This document shows, piece by piece, positions 1 through 6,360 of a stretch of 8,971 bases of DNA. How positions within the stretch are numbered: position 1 is the first letter of the stretch; the number at the start of each line of letters is the position of its first letter. The position numbers were made by a program, and so were the translations under genes. Where the stretch lies: positions 1 through 8,971 of the forward strand of contig JAHWJJ010000164.1 of assembly GCA_019348475.1 (NCBI GenBank). Direction: 5' to 3'. This stretch comes from Gemmatimonadota bacterium. Lineage in GTDB: Bacteria; Gemmatimonadota; Gemmatimonadetes; Longimicrobiales; Longimicrobiaceae. A model generated the notes under the pieces. It ran no database searches, was not told where the DNA came from, and saw only the letters and a program-made list of their open reading frames with translations.

Positions 1-24
1 GCCCCGCGCAGTTTGCGGGGCTTT
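1..24. repeat. Edge copy of an intergenic hairpin repeat, terminator-like
   Basis: A perfect 7-bp stem GCCCCGC (1-7) / GCGGGGC (15-21) encloses the loop GCAGTTT and is followed by TTT. The 19-base core CCCCGCGCAGTTTGCGGGG recurs with one change at 6221-6239, which makes it a dispersed intergenic element. Because it sits at the window edge, its left part and any gene it terminates cannot be seen. It could act as a rho-independent terminator for an upstream + strand gene, but the T tract is short. Confidence 0.55.
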
Positions 25-204
25 CCGCAGTCGTTGCGGCGGCTTCAGCCGCTCCGCCGCGGGGGCGGCGACGTGCCCGGATCGCGGGGTCTCCGTTCCC
101 GTCCCTGCGCGCCGCGCGGAAGGGGCCTGCGGACGGGGCCGATCCGCCTCACCGTTCGGAAGCAGGCAGCAAAGGCGCGGGCGGCCGCGAGGCGGGCTAA
201 ACCT

Positions 205-233
205 TTGCGCCACCGCGTGACCATCCGTATATT
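205..233 (+). promoter_or_regulatory. Probable sigma-70-type promoter of the sigma-54 response regulator gene
   Basis: TTGCGC (205-210) and TATATT (228-233) are separated by exactly 17 bases. An AT-only hexamer is conspicuous in this G+C-rich stretch. Transcription would begin near 240, about 40 bases before the TTG start at 281. The rest of 22-280 holds only short GC hairpins (for example GCGGC-TTCA-GCCGC at 39-52) and no credible gene. Confidence 0.55.
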
Positions 234-280
234 GGCAGGGCTACCATCAAAGCGCCGAAACAACATCGCCCCACCCGCAC

Positions 281-1618
281 TTGAAGGTTCTCCTCCTCGA
301 CGCGGACCGGAGCCTCGGTCGAACGCTCGAACCGGAGCTGGACGACGCGGAGCTGTTTTCCGCGCAGTCGCTCTCCGAGGGGCTGCGCATGATCGCGTCC
401 GCAAGCTGGGACCTCATCCTGCTGGACGCCGACTTCTCCGGCGCCGGGCTGGAGATCCAGGGCCGGCTGCACGAGGACGGTGGCATGGCCCCGGTGGTGC
501 TGCTCACCGCGCAGCCCACCATGGACCTGGCCATGGAGGCCATTCGCCAGGGGGCGCACGACGTCCTTCCCAAGCCGCTTCCCCGCGGCCGCGTGCGCGA
601 GATCCTGCTGGGCGTGGAAGAGATCAAGCGCCTGCGCCCCCTTCCCGAGGTAACCAAGGCCACCGACGACGCCATCGTGGGCGCCAGCCCGCAGATGATG
701 GGCGTCTTCAAGTCCATCGCCCGCGCGGCCAGCAGCGACGCCACCGTCCTCGTCCTGGGCGAGAGCGGGACGGGAAAGGAGATGGTGGCGCGCGTGCTTC
801 ACGCGCGCTCGCGCAGAAACCGCGGGCCCTTCGTGGCCATCAACTGCGCCGCCATCCCCGAGAACCTGCTGGAAAGCGAGCTCTTCGGGCATGAGAAGGG
901 CGCCTTTACCGGCGCCATCGGCCGCCGGATCGGGCGGTTTGAGCGCGCCCACGCGGGCACGCTCTTCCTGGACGAGATCGGCGACATGTCCATGGCGCTG
1001 CAGAGCAAGATCCTGCGCGCCATCCAGGAGCGCGAGGTGGAGCGGGTGGGTGGCGGCTCCCCCGTTTCCATCGACGTTCGCATCGTGGCCGCGACCAACC
1101 GCGACCTGGCCCAGGCCGTGCGCGACGGGCGCTTTCGCGAAGACCTGTACTACCGCCTGGCCGTGGTCACGGTGCTGCTGCCGCCGCTACGCGAGCGCGG
1201 GAGCGACCTGGACCTGCTGGCCTCGCACTTCTTTGCGCACTACGCGCGCGAGCACGGCCGCCCCGTGCGCGCGGTGGCCGAGGAGGTGTTCAACGCGCTG
1301 CACCGCCACACCTGGCCCGGCAACGTGCGCCAGCTTCGCAACGCCGCCGAGCGCGCCGTGGTGATGGCGGACGGCGAGATCCTGCTGCCGCAGCACCTTC
1401 CCGCCGACATCCTGCAGCCCCCCGAGCCGCACGCCGGCAACGGCGCCGGCGCCGCGCCCGCGGAACCGCCGCTGGTGACGCTGGAGGAGATGGAGAAGCG
1501 CATGATCCGCCGCGCCCTGCGCGAAACGGGGAACAACGTTACGGTGGCGGCCGACCGGCTGGGGATTCACCGCAACACCCTGCGGCGCAAGATCACCGAC
1601 TACGCGATCGAGCCCTGA
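281..1618 (+). CDS. Sigma-54-dependent response regulator (NtrC family)
   Basis: A 445-residue transcriptional activator with the full NtrC layout. The receiver domain (about 1-115) has phospho-acceptor Asp49 in LILLDAD, Thr76 and Lys98; the usual acidic pair is Asp7-Ala8, so one acidic residue is missing. The AAA+ domain (about 130-370) has Walker A GESGTGKE (160-167), an intact GAFTGA sigma-54 contact loop (207-212), Walker B LFLDEIGD (228-235), the arginine-finger region FREDLYYRL (285-293) and WPGNVRQL (345-352). A Pro/Ala/Gly linker leads to a Fis-type helix-turn-helix (about 420-443, ending NTLRRKI). It should bind enhancer-like sites and use ATP hydrolysis to open sigma-54 promoters. 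The start is TTG at 281: an in-frame TGA lies at 218, no ATG or GTG intervenes, and the receiver begins at once (KVLLLDAD). No Shine-Dalgarno is visible. No histidine kinase lies in the window, so it is an orphan here. Confidence 0.95.
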   Translation: MKVLLLDADRSLGRTLEPELDDAELFSAQSLSEGLRMIASASWDLILLDADFSGAGLEIQGRLHEDGGMAPVVLLTAQPTMDLAMEAIRQGAHDVLPKPLPRGRVREILLGVEEIKRLRPLPEVTKATDDAIVGASPQMMGVFKSIARAASSDATVLVLGESGTGKEMVARVLHARSRRNRGPFVAINCAAIPENLLESELFGHEKGAFTGAIGRRIGRFERAHAGTLFLDEIGDMSMALQSKILRAIQEREVERVGGGSPVSIDVRIVAATNRDLAQAVRDGRFREDLYYRLAVVTVLLPPLRERGSDLDLLASHFFAHYAREHGRPVRAVAEEVFNALHRHTWPGNVRQLRNAAERAVVMADGEILLPQHLPADILQPPEPHAGNGAGAAPAEPPLVTLEEMEKRMIRRALRETGNNVTVAADRLGIHRNTLRRKITDYAIEP

Positions 1619-1625
1619 CGCGGTT

Positions 1626-1664
1626 CGGGCGTGCAGGGTGCACTCCTTTTGTGCACTCCGCCCG
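1626..1664 (+). other. Structured element after the response regulator: nested inverted repeat and GTGCACTCC direct repeat
   Basis: GTGCACTCC occurs twice (1638-1646 and 1651-1659), separated by TTTT. GTGCAC is itself palindromic, and the outer arms CGGGCG (1626-1631) and CGCCCG (1659-1664) can pair, giving a hairpin with an asymmetric internal loop. It starts 7 bases after the stop codon of the regulator. It could be a transcript end, although no T tract follows the outer stem, or two adjacent protein-binding sites whose centres are 13 bases apart. Confidence 0.35.
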
Positions 1665-1706
1665 CGTCTGGTGCGGTGGGCGCCGGCACCCCTCCGTACG
1701 ATCCGT

Positions 1707-1735
1707 TTGATCTCTGGCCGCTAAGTGGTTAGCTT
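1707..1735 (+). promoter_or_regulatory. Candidate promoter with overlapping palindrome upstream of the lipoprotein/TPR cluster
   Basis: TTGATC (1707-1712) and TAGCTT (1730-1735) are 17 bases apart. The interrupted palindrome GCTAAGTGGTTAGC (1720-1733; 5-bp arms, 4-base centre) covers the spacer and the -10 element, a normal position for a repressor operator. The same GCTA-N6-TAGC form occurs before the BlaI-type gene (6398-6411). The -10 match is only moderate. Transcription would begin near 1742, about 95 bases before the ATG at 1837. Confidence 0.4.
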
Positions 1736-1836
1736 GCAACGGTTTGGCGTGTCGGTACCGGTTCGTGGCCGCGCGGTACGCACCGTGCCTCTGGCGTGCG
1801 GCATCCTCTCCCTTCCACTGTCCTGGAGGACGTTGA

Positions 1837-2406
1837 ATGGCCCCCATCATCCGTAAGCTGGGCTCCTCCCTCGCGCTGGCCGTGGTCTTTCTCGCGGCCG
1901 GGTGCGCCGACGCGGGCTCGCCGCTGGCCGCGCGCCAGGGTGCCCCGGCGTTCAACACGAGCGGAACTCCCGACCTGGCCGCGCTGGCCCGGTTCCATCA
2001 GAAGCCGCAGATCACCATCGCCTGGGCCAAGAAGTGGATCGGCCCCGAGGGCGGCCGGCTGGACTTCTACGGCTTCGCCATCGAAGTGCCGGCGGGCGCG
2101 GTGGACAAGGTGACGCAGTTCAGCATCAAGCTGCCGGTGGACCCCAACGGGTCCGAGCGCGTCGTGGCCGAGTTCGGCCCGCACGGCAAGCAGTTCGCGC
2201 GCCCCGTCGCCATCGAGCTCCCCTACAGCGGCACCACCATCGAGGGCTCGTCCTCGTCCACCATCGTGTGGTGGAACGGCTCCTGGGTGGACATGGGCGG
2301 CACCGTCACGGCCGACGGCCTGCGCCTGCGGACGCTCACGGACCACTTCTCCACGTACGGCACCACCGAGGAGCGCGGTGGCGGCATCGTGACGTCCGGG
2401 GGCTGA
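1837..2406 (+). CDS. Lipoprotein with ZU5-like beta-sandwich domain and Gly-rich C-terminal tail
   Basis: A 189-residue exported protein. Residues 1-23 form a lipoprotein signal (basic IIRKL, hydrophobic core, FLAAGC with Cys23 as the lipidated residue; Ala at +2, so outer-membrane sorting is likely by the usual rule). A linker follows, then a domain from about 66 to 175 that opens KWIGPEGGRL and continues IEVPAGAV and TQFSIKLPV, the pattern of ZU5-type domains (GG, hydrophobic strand, vPxGAl, T-x-I strand). ZU5 domains are usually interaction modules, and no catalytic residues are apparent. The protein ends ERGGGIVTSGG, nearly the same tail as the micro-lipoprotein at 3953. The start is well supported: GGAGGA (1825-1830) lies 6 bases before the ATG. 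The TPR gene begins 24 bases downstream, so co-transcription is likely. The lipoprotein call is firm; the ZU5 assignment is from motif pattern only and the function is unknown. Confidence 0.88.
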   Translation: MAPIIRKLGSSLALAVVFLAAGCADAGSPLAARQGAPAFNTSGTPDLAALARFHQKPQITIAWAKKWIGPEGGRLDFYGFAIEVPAGAVDKVTQFSIKLPVDPNGSERVVAEFGPHGKQFARPVAIELPYSGTTIEGSSSSTIVWWNGSWVDMGGTVTADGLRLRTLTDHFSTYGTTEERGGGIVTSGG

Positions 2407-2430
2407 GCAGCTTACTACCAGGCAATTGTT

Positions 2431-3768
2431 GTGTCTCAATCCGAAGCCACCGTCGAAGACCTGCTGAACCTGCTTCCAACAGTGGAAGATCTGGAGATGC
2501 TGCGTCTTCACCTGATCGGCGTTGCCGTCCCGGATCCGGAAAGGACCTGGGACAGCTCGAGCTCCTATGCCACCGTCGATAAACGGATCCTCCGCCCGGA
2601 GGACGTGGAGCGGGCGATTGAGCAGGCCGAGCAAGCCATGGTGCAGCACGTCACGCAGCTGCACAAAGGCTTGAGCCCCGTTTTCCGGAGCTTTTTCGCC
2701 GGTGATACCGAGGCCGCCGCGCGCCATCTGATCGCATTGGGAGAGTGCCACGAGCGCACGGGCAGAGCGCTGGGTGCGCAGCAATGCTATCGGGCCGCGC
2801 TCAGCCTCTCCCTCCCTCTCCCCGATAAGGGGGCACAGATCCTTGCGCTGCGCAGGTTCGCGCGGGTCGCGCTCGCGCTCGGCGAGTTCAAGGATGCGAC
2901 TGCCTTCTATGGCCGGAGCGCCGATCTCGCCCGCGACGCCGATGACCTGCGGGGCGAGGTGATTTCTCGTACGGGAGCCGGCAACGTAAGCATGTATCAG
3001 GGCCGATGGGCCGAGGCGGAAAAAGCCTATGTCGCCGCGCTCGAACTCACGGAGTCGGATGCCGCGGGAATGCTGCTTGAGCGGGGGCAGCTGTTCAACA
3101 ACCTGGGCAACGTCAGCACCCGCACGGGGCGGCTGCCGATGGCCGACGAGTGGCTGAACAAAGCGCTGGAGCTCTGGACGAAAGTGGAGTCCCCCGTAGA
3201 TCTGGCGGTGTGCTACACCAACCTCGGGCATCTGCGGGAGGAGCAGGGCCGGTCCATGGACGCGCGGTCGTCGTACACGGCGGGCCTGGAACTGCCGATC
3301 CCGTCGTCCATCAAGGCAATCCTGGCGGCAGATTCGGCAGACGTGTGCCTGTCACAGGGATACGTGTCCGAGGCAGAAGAACTCGCGCGCATGGCCGAGG
3401 AACACGCCATCACCTCCCGCTCGCCCTATACGCTCGGACACGTGTACGCGCACCTTGGCAATCTGGCGCGTGCCAAGGGCGATGAGGACGGCTTCACCTT
3501 CTACGAAAAGGCTCTCCAGATCGCGCGCGAAAAGGGCTACCCGTCGCTGGAAGCTGAAACGCTGGTGGATTACGCCGAACTCCGGCGGCACAACGGCGGA
3601 GCCGAGGAAGCCATCGCGTACCTGGAGCGTGCCCGGGAACTGTTCGTGGAACTCGGATCGGTTCAGGAGCTTGCAACCGCCGAGCGAGCGCTCGCAGAAT
3701 TGCGGGCCGAAGCCGCGCCCCCGGTCGAGCCGGTGCCGGACGCCCCGCTGGCCGCGGCGGGAGATTAG
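2431..3768 (+). CDS. TPR-repeat protein (about eight 40-residue helical repeats)
   Basis: A 445-residue soluble protein with no signal peptide or membrane segment, so probably cytoplasmic. Residues 1-90 are not repetitive and show no helix-turn-helix that I recognise. From about 95 to 420 there are TPR-like units whose loop glycines fall at 111, 151, 191, 233, 273, 310, 350 and 389, a period of 37-42. Typical units are GRWAEAEKAYVAALEL and CYTNLGHLREEQGR. A 40-residue period is that of MalT, kinesin light chain and Rap/NprR-type TPRs rather than the classic 34. Such domains bind peptides or partner proteins. The tail (about 425-445) is Pro/Ala-rich. The start is GTG at 2431 with only a weak AGG upstream; translation may depend on the lipoprotein gene 24 bases before. 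The first 90 bases are about 56% G+C by hand count, clearly lower than in neighbouring genes. Partner and role are unknown. Confidence 0.9.
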   Translation: MSQSEATVEDLLNLLPTVEDLEMLRLHLIGVAVPDPERTWDSSSSYATVDKRILRPEDVERAIEQAEQAMVQHVTQLHKGLSPVFRSFFAGDTEAAARHLIALGECHERTGRALGAQQCYRAALSLSLPLPDKGAQILALRRFARVALALGEFKDATAFYGRSADLARDADDLRGEVISRTGAGNVSMYQGRWAEAEKAYVAALELTESDAAGMLLERGQLFNNLGNVSTRTGRLPMADEWLNKALELWTKVESPVDLAVCYTNLGHLREEQGRSMDARSSYTAGLELPIPSSIKAILAADSADVCLSQGYVSEAEELARMAEEHAITSRSPYTLGHVYAHLGNLARAKGDEDGFTFYEKALQIAREKGYPSLEAETLVDYAELRRHNGGAEEAIAYLERARELFVELGSVQELATAERALAELRAEAAPPVEPVPDAPLAAAGD

Positions 3769-3864
3769 TCCCCCACACCTCGCGCCTTCGGTGCGTTGCG
3801 GAGCGCGGGGTGGGCAGCCGCGCTTGAGGACCGGCGCCTGAGCCCCCTGCCGTTCCCGGAGACT

Positions 3865-3888
3865 GGCTCCGCCCCCTCTGGCGGAGCC
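3865..3888. terminator. Hairpin after the TPR gene, possible terminator
   Basis: A perfect 9-bp inverted repeat, GGCTCCGCC (3865-3873) and GGCGGAGCC (3880-3888), has a 6-base loop CCCTCT. It lies 97 bases after the TPR stop and 65 before the micro-lipoprotein start. No T tract follows, so it could be a weak or factor-assisted terminator, or an attenuator that lets the 3953 gene be partly co-transcribed. Confidence 0.4.
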
Positions 3889-3952
3889 GGACGGGATGCG
3901 TTACATTCCCTCTACAGCCATCATTCCACGGTTCCCCTCTGAAACAGACCCT

Positions 3953-4072
3953 ATGATTCGCAAGCTCGTCGCGATTGCCCTGCTCGCAACCCTGGCCGGA
4001 TGCGGCGGCAGCATCACCGCGGCGGACGACGATGCGAACCGGGGCGGCGGAATCGCCACCAGCGGCGGCTGA
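3953..4072 (+). CDS. Micro-lipoprotein, 39 residues, with the RGGGIATSGG tail
   Basis: A very short gene, easily missed by length cut-offs. The start ATG is at 3953 and the TGA at 4070-4072. The product begins MIRKLVAIALLATLAGC: a compact signal peptide with a textbook LAGC lipobox, Cys17 being the lipidated residue and Gly at +2. The mature part would be a 23-residue lipopeptide of low complexity (GGSITAADDDAN) ending RGGGIATSGG. Nine of the last ten residues match the end of the 189-residue lipoprotein at 1837, and IRKL near the N-terminus is shared as well. The matching tails use different codons (Thr-Ser ACC AGC here, ACG TCC there), which supports selection on the peptide and argues that this is a real gene. 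No good Shine-Dalgarno is seen. TACATT at 3902-3907 could be a -10 element, but no convincing -35 precedes it. A strong terminator follows at 4094. The function is unknown; a signalling peptide or small envelope factor are options. Confidence 0.75.
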   Translation: MIRKLVAIALLATLAGCGGSITAADDDANRGGGIATSGG

Positions 4073-4093
4073 AGCTGCGGGTGGAGCGCGTGT

Positions 4094-4133
4094 GCGGCCC
4101 GGACCTGAAACAGGGTCCGGGCCGCTTCGCGTT
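4094..4133 (+). terminator. Rho-independent terminator closing the lipoprotein/TPR cluster
   Basis: A perfect 12-bp stem, GCGGCCCGGACC (4094-4105) and GGTCCGGGCCGC (4114-4125), has an 8-base loop TGAAACAG and is followed by TTCGCGTTT (4126-4134). It starts 21 bases after the micro-lipoprotein stop codon, the classic position, which also supports that small gene being transcribed. It separates this cluster from the outer-membrane protein gene at 4301. Confidence 0.72.
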
Positions 4134-4300
4134 TGGCGCCGGGGGCGCATTTGGCGAGGCTCCCTCAACGGGCTCCGCCCGCGTTTTCCCACGGACGCGG
4201 ACCCGGCCCGAACATTGCCCGTCCGGCGCGGTACAACCCACGCTCCACATACACGGCGCCCCGCTGCGCGCGCGGGTGAAAACGACGACGAGGCAAGCAC

Positions 4301-6109
4301 TTGAGCCGTACGCGCATCCCTCCCTGCTTTCGCCTTGCGGCGCCGGCCCTCGCGGCCGCGCTGGCGCTGGCGGGCGCCGGGCCCGCGGGGGCGCAGGCGG
4401 GGGAGGGCGCGTGCCGCGACGGGGCCGTCACCGAGATCTTCGTCGACAACCGCTCGGTCTTCGACGTGGGGGGCGACGAGCTGGACGCGCGCTTCAACTG
4501 GGCGTACCGCTCCGCCAACCGCATGCACGTGCGCACGCGCGAGGCGGTCATCCGCCGCGAGCTGCTGTTTCGCGAGGGCGACTGCTACGCGCCCGCCCTG
4601 CTCAAGGACTCCGAACGCATTCTGCGCAGCCTTTCGTTCATCGCCGACGCCGACGTATTCGCCGTGCGGCAGCCGGACGGCAGCCAGCACGTGGTGGTGG
4701 AGACCCGCGACGAGTGGTCCATGCGGGTGGAGCCGCAGTGGGACAGTGACCAGGGCGGCCTGCAGCTCACCGGGGTGGGAGTGCGCGAGGACAACCTGCT
4801 GGGCACGGGCCAGCACGTGAGCGCGTACGTGAAGGAGTCGCAGGGCGAGCGCGTCTACGGCGCGGCCGTGGGGACGCGGCAGCTGCTGGGCACCCGCCTG
4901 GACGCGGAGCTCGGCGTCGCAAAAACGCCCGTGGGCGTGTCGGTGGTGCAGCGGCTGGCCTACCCGTTTCGCGGCGAGGCCGGCCGCTGGGCGTTCCGGC
5001 AGGAGATCGAGCACCTGGAGCGCAACTTCGTCATCTTTGTCCCCGACGAGGACGGCGCGGTGCGCAGGCGCTACTTCGAGGAGGCCCGCCGGTCGTTCGA
5101 CGTGGGCACGGTGATGCGGCTGGGGCGGCGCGGCCAGCTCACCCTGTTCGGCGTGGCGGTGGCGGGCGAGTGGACCGAGTACCCGCGCGACTACCTGTCC
5201 ACCGACGGCGGCGGCGACCAGCCCGCCGTGCGGCAGATGGTTCCGGGCGACCCGGAGCCGGTGCTCACCGGCCTCGACACCATCTCCAGCGTGCGCGTGG
5301 TGTTCCTGGCGGGACAGCGCAACGTATGGTTCGAGCGGCGGCGCGCGCTGGACGCGGTGCGGGGCACGGAAGACGTGCGGCTGGGCGTGGAGGCGGAGGC
5401 CGGCATCGGGCGCAGCCTGCAGGCGTTCTCGGACGACGACGACCTGCTGCTGGACCTGGGCTTCTCCCTCGCCGCGGCGCCGCTGCACGGGGTGCTGGCC
5501 GGCTTCAGCGCGCGTGGCGAGGGGCGGCGCGTGTACGGCGCCGAGCGCGGATCGCTGGAGTGGCGCAACCTGTTCGGGCAGGCCGACGCGTGGGCGTACT
5601 GGCGCCCCTCGGAGGAGTCGCGGCACACCTTCGTGGCGGCCGCTACGGCGGTGGGCGGCTGGCGCACCATGGTGCCCTTCCAGCTGACGATGGGGAACCG
5701 CGCCGGGGTGCGGGGGCTGCCCACCCACGCCTGGCCCGGCGAGCGGCGGCTGGTGGCTTCCCTGGAGCACCGGATGTACCTGGGATGGCCGTACCCGCGG
5801 CTGTTCGACCTGGGGACCGCGGCGTTCGTGGACGCGGGAAAGATGTGGGCGGGGGGGGATGCGTTCGGGATGAACTCGCCCGTGGAAGCAAGCGTGGGGG
5901 TGGGGCTGCGCGCCGCGTTCCCACCGGGGTCGCGGCGCACCTACCGCATGGACGTGGCGGTGCCGGTGACGGACGCGCTCTCCACCCGCAACGTGGTGTT
6001 CACCTTTGGCATTGGTCAGGCGATCGGCCGTGGCCGCCGGGACGATCCCCAGCTTCGCCGCAGCAGCCGCCGCGCGCTCTCCGCATCGCTGTTCAGCTTT
6101 CCCAACTGA
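4301..6109 (+). CDS. Omp85/TamA-like outer-membrane beta-barrel protein with one POTRA domain
   Basis: A 602-residue envelope protein. Residues 1-33 form a signal peptide (RTRIPPCFR, Ala/Leu core, cleavage probably after AGAQA). Residues about 42-135 read as a single POTRA domain (VTEIFVDN at the first strand, VIRRELLFREGDCY, SERILRSLSFIADADVFAV, then HVVVETRDEW). The rest is a long alternating amphipathic region with many aromatic and charged residues, typical of barrel strands; VRGLP at 470-474 corresponds to the VRGY/F motif of Omp85 barrels. Members of this superfamily insert or move proteins or lipids at the outer membrane; which of these applies is not visible. The mature protein has only two cysteines, Cys38 and Cys95, both periplasmic, so they may form a disulfide. 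NVVFTFGIGQAI (about 566-577) is probably the last strand, leaving a basic tail of about 25 residues. The start is TTG at 4301 with GAGG (4290-4293) 7 bases upstream. With one POTRA it is shorter than BamA and closer in size to TamA. Confidence 0.85.
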   Translation: MSRTRIPPCFRLAAPALAAALALAGAGPAGAQAGEGACRDGAVTEIFVDNRSVFDVGGDELDARFNWAYRSANRMHVRTREAVIRRELLFREGDCYAPALLKDSERILRSLSFIADADVFAVRQPDGSQHVVVETRDEWSMRVEPQWDSDQGGLQLTGVGVREDNLLGTGQHVSAYVKESQGERVYGAAVGTRQLLGTRLDAELGVAKTPVGVSVVQRLAYPFRGEAGRWAFRQEIEHLERNFVIFVPDEDGAVRRRYFEEARRSFDVGTVMRLGRRGQLTLFGVAVAGEWTEYPRDYLSTDGGGDQPAVRQMVPGDPEPVLTGLDTISSVRVVFLAGQRNVWFERRRALDAVRGTEDVRLGVEAEAGIGRSLQAFSDDDDLLLDLGFSLAAAPLHGVLAGFSARGEGRRVYGAERGSLEWRNLFGQADAWAYWRPSEESRHTFVAAATAVGGWRTMVPFQLTMGNRAGVRGLPTHAWPGERRLVASLEHRMYLGWPYPRLFDLGTAAFVDAGKMWAGGDAFGMNSPVEASVGVGLRAAFPPGSRRTYRMDVAVPVTDALSTRNVVFTFGIGQAIGRGRRDDPQLRRSSRRALSASLFSFPN

Positions 6110-6219
6110 CGCCGGCGAAGTCCCAGCCGGAGCGAATTCATTCGCGCGTGGAGGGCCGGGGGAGGCGGGGCCCTCAAGCCGCAGCTCGAGCTCGGCCGCG
6201 CGCCAGCGAATTCTCCCTT

Positions 6220-6240
6220 CCCCCGCGCAGTTTGTGGGGG
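6220..6240. repeat. Second copy of the CCCCGCGCAGTTTG hairpin repeat
   Basis: CCCCCGC (6220-6226), loop GCAGTTT and GTGGGGG (6234-6240) form a 7-bp stem with one G-T pair. The core differs from the copy at 2-20 by a single C-to-T change, and that change keeps the stem paired as a wobble. A G-rich run with few other bases follows to 6258, unlike the sequence after the first copy, so only the hairpin core is shared. Confidence 0.6.
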
Positions 6241-6360
6241 AGGGGCCGGGGATGGGGGGCGCTCTGCGGACCGCTCCGTCTCCGCCTCGCGCCATCGAAG
6301 TTCTCGCCTCTCCGCGTGGACCGAACGGCGAGGCCCGGGGAGGGGCCGATCCCATCAGCC

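Noticed and set aside
13..894. 293-codon + strand ORF at the left edge
   Set aside because: It overlaps the response regulator in another frame and begins inside the edge hairpin; the product is Arg/Pro/Gly-rich with no domain.
1723..1739. Possible sigma-54 promoter near TTGCAA upstream of the lipoprotein gene
   Set aside because: The GG and GC elements are 9 bases apart instead of the required 12, so this cannot be a -24/-12 promoter, although a sigma-54 activator gene is adjacent.
1729..3231. Open frame of 500 codons on the - strand
   Set aside because: Antisense to the lipoprotein and TPR genes, spanning their boundary. No signal peptide, motif or ribosome site supports it.
4215..4237. 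TTGCCC and TACAAC as a promoter for the outer-membrane protein gene
   Set aside because: The spacer is only 11 bases, too short for a -35/-10 pair. I could not identify a promoter for this gene.
3494..6355. Open frame of 953 codons on the - strand
   Set aside because: It lies antisense to the TPR gene end, the micro-lipoprotein and the outer-membrane protein gene. Its product is a low-complexity Arg/Pro/Ala/His string with no domain; such shadows are expected in high-GC coding sequence.
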